Notes: generated by a model from the letters alone, not told the origin. Counted from the stretch's first letter, positions 31,525 to 44,428 are shown. The stretch: 64,000 nucleotides of DNA from Silene latifolia (GCF_048544455.1 NC_133538.1:44965969-45029968); one strand, 5' to 3'. A program made the numbers and translations.

Positions 31525-32460
31525 AATGGGTTTTTAATTATGCGGCACGCCTATCGGCCTATACTTTCGCATATTTTACATGGTACCCTCGATTTTTGAA
31601 ACATTAAGTTTTTTAGAGACCGTCTCAGTAACAACCTGTTTATCCAAGAGCCTTTAACGAGACTTTCTCAGATAAATAGGACTGTTACCATCAAAGTGTT
31701 TTGACTTTTATAGTAAAGGGATATCACGAGTTATTAGCTTCCTTTCCAACACTTGTCTAGGACGATCCCGACTTCGGTTAACCCGAATACAAGACGGATC
31801 AGATTGACAAGTCTGCGTTCTACTTTGTATTTGCAAAATGCCTTTCTAAGACAAATATATCACGTTATGCACCATAAACCTAACTCGGTAAATGGATGTT
31901 TAATTTCCGTCTTGGATGCAAATCAACACTAAATCCAACTTGACATCAATTACTTGATATTTGGATAAACAACCGACATAGTAAATTTCACATGTTAGGT
32001 TTAAACTTGTGTATGCGCATTCATGCATTTTCCCGTTTTATCAACTTTTGCATTCAACCAACTAAGATCGATCAGTAGAGGCCGCTACCGCGGGCGAGAT
32101 TGGGTGTCCTATTAAAGGGCTTCCCAATACGTACCTTCACCTTTTACTCAGAAACTTTGGATAGTGCACGACTTTATCCAGGGCGAACGAGAGTCATTCT
32201 GGATATAAGATGCTAAAGAGGGACGACTCCTTATCTTTAATACCTATATCAAACACCGCTTTTGCCTTGATTGACCTAGGTATAAAGTGGATTCGAACTG
32301 TTTCCAAGCATCCCACAATTGCTTGGTAGCGACTCCGAACATCTCTAACATCGTTTCGAGACTCTTGCCGAGACGAAACCGATCGATCTAAAACGAACCG
32401 GTCGAAAGCATTTAATACGCCACCAAACGTGGCTTTCTGACCGCCACACGTCCACGGATT
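31525..32460 (+). repeat. Probable Tat/Ogre-type Ty3 LTR remnant
   Basis: Non-coding. Phrases such as AAAGTGGATTCGAACTGTTTCC and GCTTGGTAGCGACTCCGAAC (near 32285-32340) resemble the end of Tat/Ogre LTRs, which typically finish with 'TGGCGACTCC'. Neither LTR border nor target duplication is evident, so it is a fragment or a diverged solo LTR. It carries the 13-mer CCGCTACCGCGGG at about 32084, also present in every unit of the 185-bp array. Alternatively it is simply upstream sequence of the xylosyltransferase gene. Confidence 0.4.
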
Positions 32461-32652
32461 GGCTTAAAGTCGCGGGTAACCCATATCCGCACTCATACCC
32501 AACCCAACCCAACCCAACCTACTCCATCTCTTGATATAGTATCTCACTAGCATACATTAGACTCGTTCATCCGATACTCACTCTAGTTTAGCTTGACTAA
32601 TAAAGAAAGTCTGATCCCGCAAATCTAGCAACTCCTCCGCCACAATTCAACA
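32461..32652 (+). promoter_or_regulatory. Upstream region of the xylosyltransferase gene
   Basis: Just before the ATG: AACCCAACCCAACCCAACC repeats near 32500, a TATA-like 'ttgatatagtatc' near 32531, and CT-rich sequence toward the start. I infer the core promoter and leader lie here; the transcription start cannot be placed. Confidence 0.4.
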
Positions 32653-35600
32653 ATGGCAAGTACCAGTTCCACCATACATCAACTCCTAACCAACCTCCTC
32701 CACCTCCCTAAAACCCGCGCTTTACAACTCTCCGTCTCCCTTCTTTTCTTCCTCAACTTCCTCTACCTCCTCACCTACTTCCACCACCATTCCACCTCAC
32801 CATCCACCTCACCACCACCACCACCTTCCTCTCTCCTCCACCGCACCACCACCAAAACCCTCTCCCCTCCACGTCACCCCCACCGTCACCGTCACCTCCA
32901 CCCCTCCACGTCATCAAAACCTTGGCCTAGCCTCCCATCCTACCTCCCGTGGACCCCGCCCTCCAATTCGTCCTCCTCCTGCGAGTCCTTCTTCGGTAAC
33001 GCCTTCTCCCGAACCTCCTTCATTCTCCCTCGAACCTCGTCAGCTTCGTGGTTCGGGTGTAGCTACAATGCGGGGCTTCGGAGCTCCGTTTGTGATGGTG
33101 GGAAGGTTTTGATGGATCCGAGTAAGATTCGGATGTCTGATGGTGGTGAAAAGATTGATGAGGTTATTGGACGATCCGATGAGGAGGAGTTACCGGTTTT
33201 TTTGCCTGGTTCATTTCGGCTTCGTCGTCGGGAGGGGGAGGAGGAGACGTCTCCAAAACGTGTCGTTTCGGAGGCGTTTCTTGATCAGTTTGTTCCTCAT
33301 GGACAGATTTCTAGGCATACTATGAGGGAATTGTTTGCTAATATGGAGTTGGTTGGGAAAAGTGATTTTAATTGTAATGAGGTGAGATTTTTTTGTCATT
33401 TCTGTTTATTTTGTGTAATTGAGGATGTTAAATGCGTTTATTTGGTTGCCTGATTGTGTTTTTGGATTGGAATTATGTTGAAAATTAATGCTCATGTTAT
33501 TTTGGAATTATATAAATATCGAGAATATGAGTTTTGATGATTGTGTTTTTGGATTGGAATTATGTTGTCAATTAATGCTCATATGTTATTTCGGAATTAC
33601 TTCGTGAATATCGAGTTTTGATGATAGTGTTAGTCGGAGTAATGCTTGGTATTGATGACTGTAGGCATGAGATACTAAACCGTGGCACCGGAATCAAATT
33701 GAGATGATACGAATACTTGTCAAGTGAAATGTGGGGTTAAAAAGGAGGACTATGAGAAATTTGTGATTATAAGGATGCATTAAATAGGTTGGACTTGATA
33801 AACGAGTGTTTGTTTGAACTTTGAACCTTGCAAACCAGAATTTGAATAGTATGATTGTATTTCAGATTTCTTCCTTTGGTGATCATTCAGAGATTTATGC
33901 ATTGATAGTTTTGGACAGTCTTTCATCTAGATGATTGCTATGGCTCTGTAACAGTGTGGTAGAAATAGCTGTTAGTGTGGTAGATTTCCTCTAAACTACT
34001 TTCATTAAATGTTCTTAGTTTCTATAATTGCTACTCATATGATGGTAGTTAATTGTGAGTATGGAGTTTAATGTAAGTTGGAAGATGATGTTTGTTTTGA
34101 AAAGTATATGCTCATGATAGTACTTCGTATATGATATTATGTCGAAAAGTACTACCTTTGAGCCTGAATCCAGCCAGAAGGGAATCTCCGGCCAGTTGAG
34201 ACTTGAGACTATCAAATTAGAATGAATCCATAACTCACTACATTTGTGGTTTTTCTCCTCCTATTCTCTTATCCAATCATTTTTCCATATATTCCAATTT
34301 TTCATTTTTGTAATACTGCTCCGTTGGATAGGGCCATAGGTGTAAGCCAGCATATGTCTTGCATTATCGGTTTCCAGACTCCATACTCTAGGAAATATAT
34401 TATTCAGACTCGTCATTGTTCTGGAATAGTAAAAACTAAAAAGTACTCTGTACTTAGAGTAGATGCCTAAAATTTCATTAGATTCGCCTCCAAGAAACTT
34501 CTTGTGGGATTTTGTGTAGTTCATATCAAAGTGAAAATAATCGTTTGCTGTTGAAGGATTTTGGAATGTTGTTTTGATTTTTGACAATCTGATCATCGTT
34601 ACAGCTACTACTTGAACAGCAATGACAAATTGACAAGAACATGCCATATGACCAGGCTGGTGTTGAGATAAGCAGTGGTAATAGTCGGAGCAGCAGTAGA
34701 ATAAATGCTAGATATCAGTTATAGGAACTAGCGGGAAAAAAAAGAAAATTTATAATAACAGCGATTTAAATACTTCAGAATCTTTGGCTAAAAAGGGAAG
34801 GAGGGAAAGAACTTGTGGAGAAGGTGCTGGGAGGAGGATAGGGTCATAGAACTCTGGAGCATGCAACATTACTTTTCTTTCCGTTGAACTTTATTGTTAG
34901 TTAGTATGATCTGAATGAACAAACTGTATGAGCATCCTCCTCTTTGGGTTTACACTTTACAGTTTGGATATGGTGAACGCCATCAATATCATTAACATAA
35001 TCATTATGATTACTAAACATTTGTTTATGTTCTCTGGTTACAGTGGATTGAGGAACCCACATTACTTGTGACTAGGTTTGAGTACGCAAATGTGTTTCAC
35101 ACATATACAGATTGGTACAGTTCCTACGTTAGCTCCAGAGTGACAGGCTTGCCAACTCGGCCAAATGTGGTTTTCCTGGATGGGCATGCTAGGGTAAGTG
35201 AATTGTTTACTGTATATCAATTTTGGCTTTATATGTCTTGTTGATTTGTCAATCACATAAATCGCTGATCAATCAATAGTTGAATGCTCAATTTTTGCGC
35301 TTGTGCTTCTATAGCATCATCTTTTAAGTGCAGCAGGCTTACACGTTTGATACAATCAGCCTGAAATAGTGGTAATTTTCTGATGTACTTACATGTGTAG
35401 TCATGCCTTGTGTTGGAAGTAATCCCAACATTGATGGATAACTCTTATGTTCAACAGTAACATATAAAGTCGTTATTTGTTTCGAATGATGTTGGGAAGT
35501 AACCCAGCATTGATGAATAAATTTATCAGTAACATAGAGTCTCTATTTGTTTAGAATTATGTAATCAGTGGTAAATATTAGGAGTTACTCCGTATTATTT

Positions 35601-37870
35601 TGTATGTGAAAACTCTTAATGTGGCCTAAAGGCTAAAGTTATGACTTAGGACCTTATCTATAAAGGTTATTGGTCATTGCGGGATAAGTGAGGGTTATGT
35701 TTAATACCCCGAGCTAATTATAGAGTGGAAATCTTAACTTCTTAGTTAAGTGTTAGAGGGTTGTGTTATTGTTACGGTTTGAATAATAATGCAAGTTGGG
35801 ATGTGGTTAATCTTGTAACAAAAACATTGCGATATTTGCATTTTTTCTTTTATATTGTTTTGTACCAAAAACCCCAACACCTTGGAATCATGAAATGAAC
35901 TATCTTTAGTTGTGCTAGTGAAGTGATACAAACAGCCCTGCAGTCATTACTACTCGTAAGTCTTACCCTATGTTTCTCCAAGGAACATCATCCACCTTCT
36001 CCTTTAGATCTTCTCTTGAACCTTCTCCTTTAATTCAACATGTTTTTAGGAAAACTCAAGGATATGGGCCTGGGATCGTACCCTACTCTTACCCATTGAA
36101 CACTTATCTTGGAAGAGGCCGAAAGGAAGGTTCGAATGAGGAAAACATAGGGAAAGTATGGTGTAGTGAGCATATAACAAAAATTGACATTTAGGGTGTG
36201 TATGGATTGAAGGATTTCAAGGGAAAAGAAAGGGAGGGAGAGTAGGTGATTCTAAATCCCTTGTTTGGATAGCAAATGGGAATGGAGGGAAATGGAGGGG
36301 AAGAGATTTGGAGGGATCCAATTTCCTTCCTTCAACCCTAATCAAAATCTCTCCACAATAGGCAAGATTTGGAAGGAAATTGTATCCAAACACCCACACC
36401 CCATTCCCCCTCCCCTTCCCTTCTCTCCCTTTCCCTTCCCTCCCTTTCCCTCCAAATTTTCTACCCAAACACACCCTTAGGGTTCGTTTGGATTGAAAGA
36501 ATTGGAGGGAAGGGGAGGGGAAGGAAAGGGAGGGATTCAATTTCTTTCGTTTGGTTACAAAATATGGAAGGAGGGAAATGGAGGGGGAGGGAAATGAGAG
36601 GATCTATTTTCTCTCCTATAGAACAAACATAATCTTTCCATCAGTGGCAAGATTTGGAAAGAAAACCTCATTTAATTAGAAAAAGATAATTTTATCCTTA
36701 CTAAAAATCTAATACACTCACACACATCACACATATGACATATCAGACGACATAATCTCTCTCATTATTCATCATATACCATTAGCATTCTCCATCCATT
36801 CTCCTTCCTCCCTTTCCACTTCCCTCTCACCATTTTTGTTATCCAAACAACCTCAATCCATTTACCCTCCCCTTCCCTCCTCTCACTCCCCCTCCCATCC
36901 CCTCCCCTTCCCTCCTAAAATGGTATCCAAACACACCCGTGGAGGGAAAGGGAGGGGAGGGGGAAGGAGGGAAGAGAAAGGGAGGTAAGGGAAGAGGAGG
37001 GCATATGGAAAGTGGGTGTTTGGATACAATTTCCTCCCAAATCTTGCAGGCTTATTTTTCTTATGTCGGCAATCTAACTTTTCTGTGAAGTGAGATGTTT
37101 CTGTAAATTAGTCTACAGTCCCCTAACATCATTTTGTCTGCATGCAGACACAACTGGAAGAAACATGGGAAGCGCTATTTTCGAGTATTAGATTTGCTAA
37201 AAATTTCACTGGACCAGTCTGCTTTCGACATGCCGTCTTTGTACCTTTAGGGTATGAGACAGCCTGGTTCAAGGGTCTAAGTGAGCCTATACAATGTCAA
37301 GGGGCTTCGGCTCAAGGCCTATGGGCAAACCCCGATGACAGCAAGACTGCCCGATTATCAGAATTTGGGGAACTGGTCAAATCTGCGTTTGACTTACCAG
37401 TTGAAAGACTTAGAACCGTGAAACCATCGCTGGAATACAACGTGTTGTTTGTTAGGCGTGAGGATTATCTTGCTCATCCACGTCACGGTGGCAGAGTCGA
37501 ATCTCGACTGAGTAATGAACAGGAGGTATTTGATTCATTGAAGACGTGGGCATCTAATCATACCGATTGCCGGGTCAACCTTGTAAACGGGTTGTTTGCT
37601 CACATGTCAATGAGAGAGCAAATCCGAGCTATTGAGGATGCTAATGTGATTATCGGAGCTCATGGGGCCGGTCTCACTCATGTGGTCTCTGCCTCACCAA
37701 AAACTGTGATTCTTGAAATCATTAGCAGCCAGTTCCAACGTCCACATTTTCAGTTAATCTCCAAGTGGAAATGTCTTGATTACCATGCCATTAATCTCCC
37801 AGCCTCTTCTTCTGATCCTGAAGAGGTTATTGAACGGCTTAAAAAGATCATGAAAAGCATTGGGTGCTGA
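32653..37870 (+). CDS. XYLT: N-glycan beta-1,2-xylosyltransferase (GT61), intact
   Basis: Three exons in phase 0: 32653-33381, 35044-35193 and 37148-37870; 533 codons, close to the usual ~534. The enzyme acts in the Golgi as a type II membrane protein and moves xylose from UDP-xylose to the core beta-mannose of N-glycans. A short cytosolic head precedes a membrane anchor (ALQLSVSLLFFLNFLYLL, ~23-41), then a Pro/His-rich stem. Diagnostic family sequence: KPWPSLPSYLPWTPP, the exon 2 run EEPTLLVTRFEYANVFHTYT, FVRREDYLAHPRHGGR and VIIGAHGAGLTHVVSASP. The end is KKIMKSIGC. No frame breaks; splice sites are GT-AG. Introns are 1.66 and 1.95 kb, the second holding two MITEs. I regard it as functional. 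Confidence 0.95.
33440..33630 (+). repeat. ~90-bp tandem duplication in intron 1
   Basis: GATTGTGTTTTTGGATTGGA and the following ~70 bases occur twice (about 33451 and 33538), with small differences. Confidence 0.75.
36193..36480. mobile_element. hAT-type MITE in xylosyltransferase intron 2
   Basis: Begins TAGGGTGTGTATGGATTGAA and ends CTACCCAAACACACCCTTA, whose complement TAAGGGTGTGTTTGGGTAG matches the start. The interior is GGGA/TCCC-rich and self-complementary. Open frames across it come from the low-complexity sequence. Confidence 0.7.
36479..36943. mobile_element. Second, related MITE directly adjoining
   Basis: Begins TAGGGTTCGTTTGGATTGAA and ends GGTATCCAAACACACCC; purine-rich left half, pyrimidine-rich right half. 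It abuts the previous MITE. A further partial copy (36944-37040) ends with TGGGTGTTTGGATACAATTT, so at least three related insertions are stacked here. Confidence 0.6.
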
Positions 37871-39000
37871 AGGCTTTTGCACATTATCTAACAGAGATTG
37901 CTGACAACACTTAAAATGTCGAAATCACCCTTCAAGCATCTGACTGGTTAGTCTCCTTTTGCTCTATTCATCTGTTTCATTAATTGTATATTATGTATAC
38001 ATAAAGGAGGGAAATAGGGTGATATCTGAAGTCCGGCCCAGTTTGAGTGTGGAATTTTAGCCGGCAATTCTGCTCACTGTATACAGAGGGTTAGCATAGG
38101 ATAATGCGACGGTTTAGGAGTACCCTACGCTATTTACTCACCAATTTTCCTTGGAGCTTTAGGGCTCGTTTAAATTAGCCTGGGGAAATTATCTTCTGGA
38201 CATCTCAGCTTCCCTATGATTTACTGTATTATAAGTTATAACTGTATTTACTGGTATTATTTAACTACGGATAATCCACATTGGATGGAGAGGTTTGGCA
38301 TATATATTTTCGTTGGTAGTTCAACTTTTCTTGCACTAATGGCCCAGATTTTAACCAATGTGCACTTTGTTGGTGGTTTAAGAGTAATTACCGGTTTCAT
38401 TTTGCGTAATTAAGGTTGGTTCGTTAGTGGGTAATTTCTGAATAATAAATTGCAAGTTCGGGAAAATACGGAGAGTATACTTGCATAATTATTTACGGAA
38501 TTACGGTTTATCATTCGGACGAATGACTATGACTTTGGAATTAATTAAATATCGCGGGAAACGGAACTTAATTCCGTGTCTACTCTGAAAAGATAATTAA
38601 TTAATTTCAAGGGAAACCAATTCAACGTATCAGAATAACTTCCCTCCCTTCCCTGTTTTCCTCTCTATATAAACAAAGAGGAAGAGAAGAAGCAGATATA
38701 GAAAATTCTTCTGACATCAACAAACGTTTAACAAACTACACACAATATTTCTATATTACGTCTCTGATCTTTGAGTGCCAAAGACAGAGGGGACCGTCTT
38801 ATCTCAGTAGAAAAATTCGGTATAACCCAGGCACAAGAATAAGGATCGAATTATTCTATTAGGAAAGCAAGAGTCGATTCTGTCTGTATTTGTTTGTCAA
38901 ATTTATTGTTCGTAATAATCAATCCCATAACACACTTTACACTTAATTCTGTTCTTGCTAGTAGTTCAGTAATATGTTCCTTAATCTTTATCTGGGTTTC
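37871..39000 (+). other. 3' flank; possible LTR-like or promoter block at 38430-39000
   Basis: 37871-38200 is the likely 3' UTR and flank. From 38430 the sequence resembles an LTR or promoter: a TATA box (CTCTCTATATAAACA at ~38670) is followed by a purine-rich leader and 'tgccaaagacagaggggac' near 38777. No paired LTR, coding frame or target duplication is seen, so I leave it unassigned. Confidence 0.3.
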
Positions 39001-41028
39001 TTAAGCTTTTTTGCTACAAGTCCGTACTTAAATCGTTAAAAGAATATTTCGACTAATGTACCCTCTCTGATCTGACCCGTTTTAACAGGCCTACACCCCA
39101 CATCTTGGATACTCTACTAACTCTAGTTACCAACTTACCACACACATGATGTGTGCATCTACTATAATATTTATTATGAATTATGCATGTAAATCTTTCT
39201 CTAATTAGCACCTTAATTGGGCATATGTTTGAAAAACCGAATATTTAAATATGGTGTTTATGTCATTAAAATGTTGTCTGTTGCACATTATTTGTATAGG
39301 AGATCAATCAATAGTAAAGATTAAACAAGCTCTACCTTGAATTGGTTTACTCCCTCCCTCCCTCCCGGATGTTTCTCTTTAATTGATGATCTTCGCGTCG
39401 AAAGTAAAGGAAAACGTAGTGTTGGAATGTTGACGATGAACAGGTTTGGAAAGTGGCACAAGTTAAGGTGTAGCCTGTAAAGTAGAAGAGAAGACACAAT
39501 CACAATAGTGGCCTAGTGGGTGGGGGACTGGGGAGGACATTTATTTTGTGATACGTCTATATGCGTGCGTACATGTGTGATGCCTAAAAACAGAAGGGTT
39601 CTTGTCCTCTAAATATAAAGAGATGGGTTCCACACTTTCACTTTGACAAGTACTGGACTTGTTCGTGTCATTCTTTACAAAAAAAAAAAAAAAAAAAAAA
39701 AAAATCTCATTTAAAATAATACTATCCGTTTTAAATTTAACACTGATTAAATAATTAGAATAAAACAAAAGCATAATGCATGGAAAAAAGGTGAAAAGTA
39801 ACAGATTTGTCTTATATGTAAAAATGTATAATGGGATAATATGTAATCCGTTTTATATTGTTAAGAGGGATACATCTTAAGGGAAAGTTATTGCTTTCTT
39901 TATGCCAAACTTCAATGTTGTTCATTTTCAATGAATATTATTACTACTATATGAGGAAAACGATATACAAGAGAGAACAAATCTTTAGAAATGAGAAGAT
40001 AGAGTTAATTAGGCAAATGTAGCTTTTAAGAACATGTATGTATGTATTTCCATGTTTTGATCAATCAAAAGCGAGATTGTTAGGCCCGACAATTGTCCAA
40101 TGTTTTGCCAATCTTTGTAAAAATATTTGACATAAGTCGGTGTTCAAAATTCCGGGCTTGTTTCATTACTAATATATATACTCCTATGAGATAAATATAT
40201 ATACTTATGACTGTTTTAATGAAAAAAGCATATATAAGATAATTGGACGAGCTGGAGTAACTTTGAGTTGGACAAATAGGAAGGTAGAGTGAGTTTCAAA
40301 CTGGGTCAAGTATGAATTCTTCAGCCATGATTTTTTCCAGTGAGTTGCTCCGCATCTATCAACAGCAGCAGATACAGAGTTAGATTGGTTGCATTATGAT
40401 TTGATCAAATCTTATCTTAGTTGTTTTACTAAATCAGCATATTCTTACTTTTTCTGAGTAGTTGACTTCACAATTACGAACTACTCGTAGTAATATTCTA
40501 TAGTAATCTGTCCAGTCTTCACATTTTGTTGCCAATGAATATGTTCTACTATTATGGTAACAACTTTATGCCAAATTTTTTGTTGCATTATTACAAACTT
40601 TACAGTCTGATGGAATTGGAAGAACAGGATGGTGAGGTCCAAATAGGGTGATATTATACAATATGATAGCGTCACAAGTTTATGACGGATCAAACATCTC
40701 CCACTTGTGTAGATAACACAAATTTAGAGAATCACAAAATGTTTGTCTTTATCTATTCAAGCAGGGGCGGATTTGGGGGTAGGATAGGGTAGGCACCGTA
40801 AAGAATATTATTTATTGTCTTAGTTTCCATATTACTTATGTATATATATTTTCTAGATGTTATGCATATCACATATTTGTGTATATTAGGTAATTTGTAT
40901 CTTGTAATTTCTTGCTCCTCAAGTTCTTCTTCGACCTACAGCTTAGGGTTAACTAGGTTCTTCTCATTCTCTAGTTTGTATAAAATACTCATGTTCGTCA
41001 TTGTATTTAGGTATGCAATTCTTAATAT
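39001..41028. other. AT-rich intergenic sequence
   Basis: No gene or clear element. Holds a ~25-base poly(A) near 39680-39704. At ~40760, GCAGGGGCGGATTTGGGGG resembles the end of a common plant repeat; a related end in the opposite orientation (GCGCCCGCCACTA) lies near 48297. Confidence 0.4.
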
Positions 41029-41036
41029 AATTTAAT

Positions 41037-41859
41037 TAGAGCTGATCAAAAGCGGGCTTGGGCCGGACACGGGCCGGGCCCAACTGCTAAAAAGGTGTCC
41101 GGCGGATCTTATTTTATAGCCCGAGCCCACTAAGCGGGCCAGTTTCCACTGTCCGTACCCGCCCAATTCAAACGAGCGGGCCGGCCCGCGGGCCTGGCTA
41201 AAATCAAATACAGAAATTTTAGTGTTTCTATTAAAATACGAGTTTGTTATCGCTACATCCCACTAGAACTTAACAATTGTCTTTAAAGCTTACCCTTAAG
41301 AAAGTATACTAATTTTCAAAAGATAAGTTTACTAGATTTTGGAAAAAATACAAGTTTGACATGACAATGTCCTAATACTACAAAATCAATTAAAGTTCAT
41401 TTTTGCCTTGGTCTTTGTGCGGCATTGTTAGCGGTTACATACACTCCCGTGTAATAAATACTTAAAAGGTACTATCTTTATACGACAATCCCGTTAACAT
41501 GTCGTCCATTCTCGAAGAATCCTTATACAACAAGTTTAAATACTGACAATCTTCCACTAATACGTAAGGCATAAATATTCATTTGCGCTACCTAATTGGT
41601 TTAGAGTGTACAAATTGTAAATGAAATCAGCAGAGAAGGTCGGAGGATTAAGGGTTTTTGAAGACTTTTATGAGGTTACTTTTAATAGCGGGCCGCCCAT
41701 GGACAAATTTTTTTAGTCCAAGCCCGTCCATTTATTCTAGCGGGCCTAGTTTTCTTGTCCGTTACCCGTTTAATTTTTTATTTTTCTTGTCCAAGCCCGT
41801 TATTTTAGCGGGCCGGACGGGCTGGACCGAACGGGCCGACCCGCACTTGATCAGCTCTA
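41037..41859. mobile_element. Non-autonomous hAT element, 823 bp
   Basis: Terminal inverted repeats TAGAGCTGATCAAAAGCGGG and, as complement of the right end, TAGAGCTGATCAAGTGCGGG. Flanked by the 8-bp duplication AATTTAAT (41029-41036 and 41860-41867), the size typical of hAT. Ends are rich in GGGCCGG/CCGGCCC phrases; the middle is AT-rich with no transposase. Confidence 0.9.
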
Positions 41860-41954
41860 AATTTAATCTTTCCCATAAGTCTCTCTATTCTATTAGGCAC
41901 GTGACTACCCCCAAGTTCCATAAATAAATTGTAATTGATGCATAGTAGAAGCAT

Positions 41955-42035
41955 TAATCCTTGAATGTCAGAATGGTTAGTTGTCCACTATATGATCAAG
42001 AAGACCCGTGTTCAAATCCCACTAGAGCTTTAAGT
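41955..42035 (+). other. tRNA-like/SINE-like fragment
   Basis: GTCAGAATGGTTAGTTG (A-box-like) is followed 40 bases on by GTGTTCAAATCCC, a B-box match (GTTCAAATC). It could be the head of an old tRNA-derived SINE. No tail or duplication is identified, and the acceptor stem does not pair well, so it is not a tRNA gene. Confidence 0.3.
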
Positions 42036-42139
42036 TTTAGCATCTTTTCCTGGTTGTCAGCCTTATTATAGTAGTGAAATGTTATATAACATCAAATAGA
42101 AATTCAGTAATTGCCTAATTAGTGCCAAATATAAGCCAA

Positions 42140-42815
42140 GGAACCTGAAACATGAAAAGGTACCTGAAACCTGAAAATGATGGTTTAATATTATCATCAT
42201 TTATGTTAAGGGGTAAAAATGGTATGTAAAATATAATCAGGTACCTGAAATGTCAAATGCTACATTAGGGCTATGTTTGGCATGACATTTCAGGTACCTT
42301 TTTTTACTGAAGTAGCTTTTTTGACAAAAATTTCAGGTAGCTTATTTTTTTGCAAGTGTTTGGCAAGTAGCTTATTTTCACAAATAAGCTACCTGAAATG
42401 AAATGCTACCCAGGGTAGCATTTGAGATTTCAGGTACCTGATCCTGCTTTAAATTACATTATTACCCCTTCAATTTATAATATTAAATAATTATCATATA
42501 CTTTTATGTCATTTCACAAAAATAAGCTAACTTTTCAGTTAGTTTGCCAAACATAATTTTACATAATCAGCTACCTTAGCATCTCCTAATTTTCAGCTAC
42601 CTTTTCAGTTTTCAGGTACCATTTCAGGTTTTAGGTACATTTTCAGCTAGTTTTACCAAACAGAGCCTAGGTAGCATTTTATTTCAGGTAGCTTATTTGC
42701 TAAAAAATGCTACTTGCCAAACGCTTCCAAATAAATAAGCTACCTGAAACTTTTTGCAAAAAAGCTACTTTGATGAAAAAAGGTACATGATTTGTACTGC
42801 CAAACACAACCTTCA
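42140..42815. mobile_element. Nested foldback MITEs of the AGCTACCTGAAAT family
   Basis: AGGTACCTGAAA / TTTCAGGTACCT and AAGCTACCTGAAA / TTTCAGGTAGCTT recur in both orientations. Outer ends GGGCTATGTTTGGCATGAC (42266) and GTACTGCCAAACACAACC (to ~42811) pair imperfectly. An inner end ACCAAACAGAGCCT near 42656 indicates a second copy. TGTTTGGCA-type ends suggest hAT. No protein. Confidence 0.6.
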
Positions 42816-43151
42816 TGCCCGGGCGTTGCCCGGGACAGGGTTTAAAGTAATTATCACGATATTAACCTTAAGAAAAATACAACGTAATAGGCGAGTCTCC
42901 GTAATAGGCATATATAGAGAATTATTGAGTATGATTGTTTTCAAGTAGCTTAGTCCCAAAGCCTACTCATATGAAAGAGCTTCTCGAATACAATGGTAGC
43001 ATTTTTATAATTTTTGAACAAACACATTTTTGTAAATATTAAACTCAAACACTTACCTCGAATTCTCGAAAATGTAAAAAGTCACATAAAAAACGGATGA
43101 CTTATATAATAATCTCTTTAGATTCTGTTCAAGTAATTGGCCTCATTATCT

Positions 43152-43325
43152 AGTAAGGATCATCTGTCCCACTTTCATGTCCCATTGTGTGTACCACTCC
43201 ACTCACCTTTTGACACATATTTCAAAATAAAATATTGAAATAATTATATTAATTTGTTGATGTGTTAGAAGGTGATTGGAGTGACACACATATTGGAACA
43301 CCAAATGGGACATAGAATCCCCACT
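43152..43325. mobile_element. Mutator-type MITE with 10-bp target duplication
   Basis: CCTCATTATC occurs at 43141-43150 and 43326-43335. Between them the ends AGTAAGGATCATCTGTCCCA and (complement of right end) AGTGGGGATTCTATGTCCCA are inverted repeats. The inner GTGTGTACCACTCCACTCACC is also mirrored. Length 174 bp; duplication size fits Mutator-like elements. Confidence 0.8.
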
Positions 43326-43335
43326 CCTCATTATC

Positions 43336-44197
43336 ATTAAAAAAAATGGGTTCAAATCCAATAATTCATCAAAAAAAATATTGTAATGATAAGAATATAC
43401 AATGGTAGTTACGGTAAGTTTGATTACAACTTTTATCCTAAATAATCTGCATAATTTTTTAGATTCATGTGGTTTAGATTAGGTAATAACCAAACAACTT
43501 CTACGATTATATGTAGTCTCCCTCCTAGTGCCCTATTAATGTATGCAAATGTTTCCATTGTTATGTCTTAGATCGAGGACAAGTCATTTGCTTAAATTAA
43601 ATTGTTTTAATTACCCTAAACTTTTCTAATCTAGTCGTTTTGTTTAGTTGATTCAATGGTGTTGATAGATAAATAGCTTTTATAATTATTAATTTTAAAA
43701 TTTTGATAATTTAAGAGAAGTGGGTTCTCTAATTTTTCTTTTAAGTCCCTCGTAACAGTCGAAACTTTTTACTAACGCTTAAACATAAAAAAATAGTTGG
43801 CTTTATATGGTAACAAAGCTTAATATTATTTTTTTTTATAGATTTTTCGTTGGCAAATTCTTTTGTTTAACTGTGCAAATTTAATAGATGATAAAACGTA
43901 CAAATATGATTAGAAAAAGGTTAATCTATCGATCTATTTTATTTATAAATAAGTAAAATTTTAAATGACATATATCAGTTATATTATTTTTTGACAACCA
44001 GAACAGGGATACAACTACCTATTGTGTAGTATTAGTAGCCAATAATATAGATCCAATTAATAGAATATTTCAAGTACCAAAGTAAAATGACTGGCACTCA
44101 AAAAGCTAAATTCAATTAATAAAAATATAAATTTGGTAGTTCATAATACAATTACATATCAAACTTTTTTAACTAATGAAATTGTTGTAAAAAAAAT
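43336..44197. other. AT-rich intergenic sequence
   Basis: I see no gene, RNA or recognisable element; only short A/T runs. Confidence 0.5.
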
Positions 44198-44428
44198 GAA
44201 GGGTATGTCGCGACCATTTGTTTACCTATCTCATTTTGGGGTGTTTCATTTATTTGTTTACCTTTCTATATCATGAAAGTTCTTTATGGGTAGTTTGATC
44301 ATACACCTCCATTATGATCCACTTGTCATCTATTAACAATCACCACAAATGGTCCTTTCTCTTTTCCTTGATCTTTGTGCTAAAATTAAAGGTAAACAAA
44401 TGACCGGAACAGGGATAAAGGGAATAGT
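44198..44428. mobile_element. Stowaway-like MITE
   Basis: Left part GACCATTTGTTTACCTAT and right part AGGTAAACAAATGACCGGAA are inverted, with an outer GAAGGGTATG / GGATAAAGGGAATAGTA. This is the 'CCGGTCATTTGTTTACCT' form of plant Stowaway elements; TA duplications are uncertain. Confidence 0.55.

Noticed and set aside
36217..36632. Pro/Phe-rich and Gly/Arg-rich frames in the xylosyltransferase intron
   Set aside because: Come from GGGA/TCCC-rich MITE sequence.
41955..42035. tRNA gene
   Set aside because: A- and B-box-like motifs only; arms do not pair into a cloverleaf.
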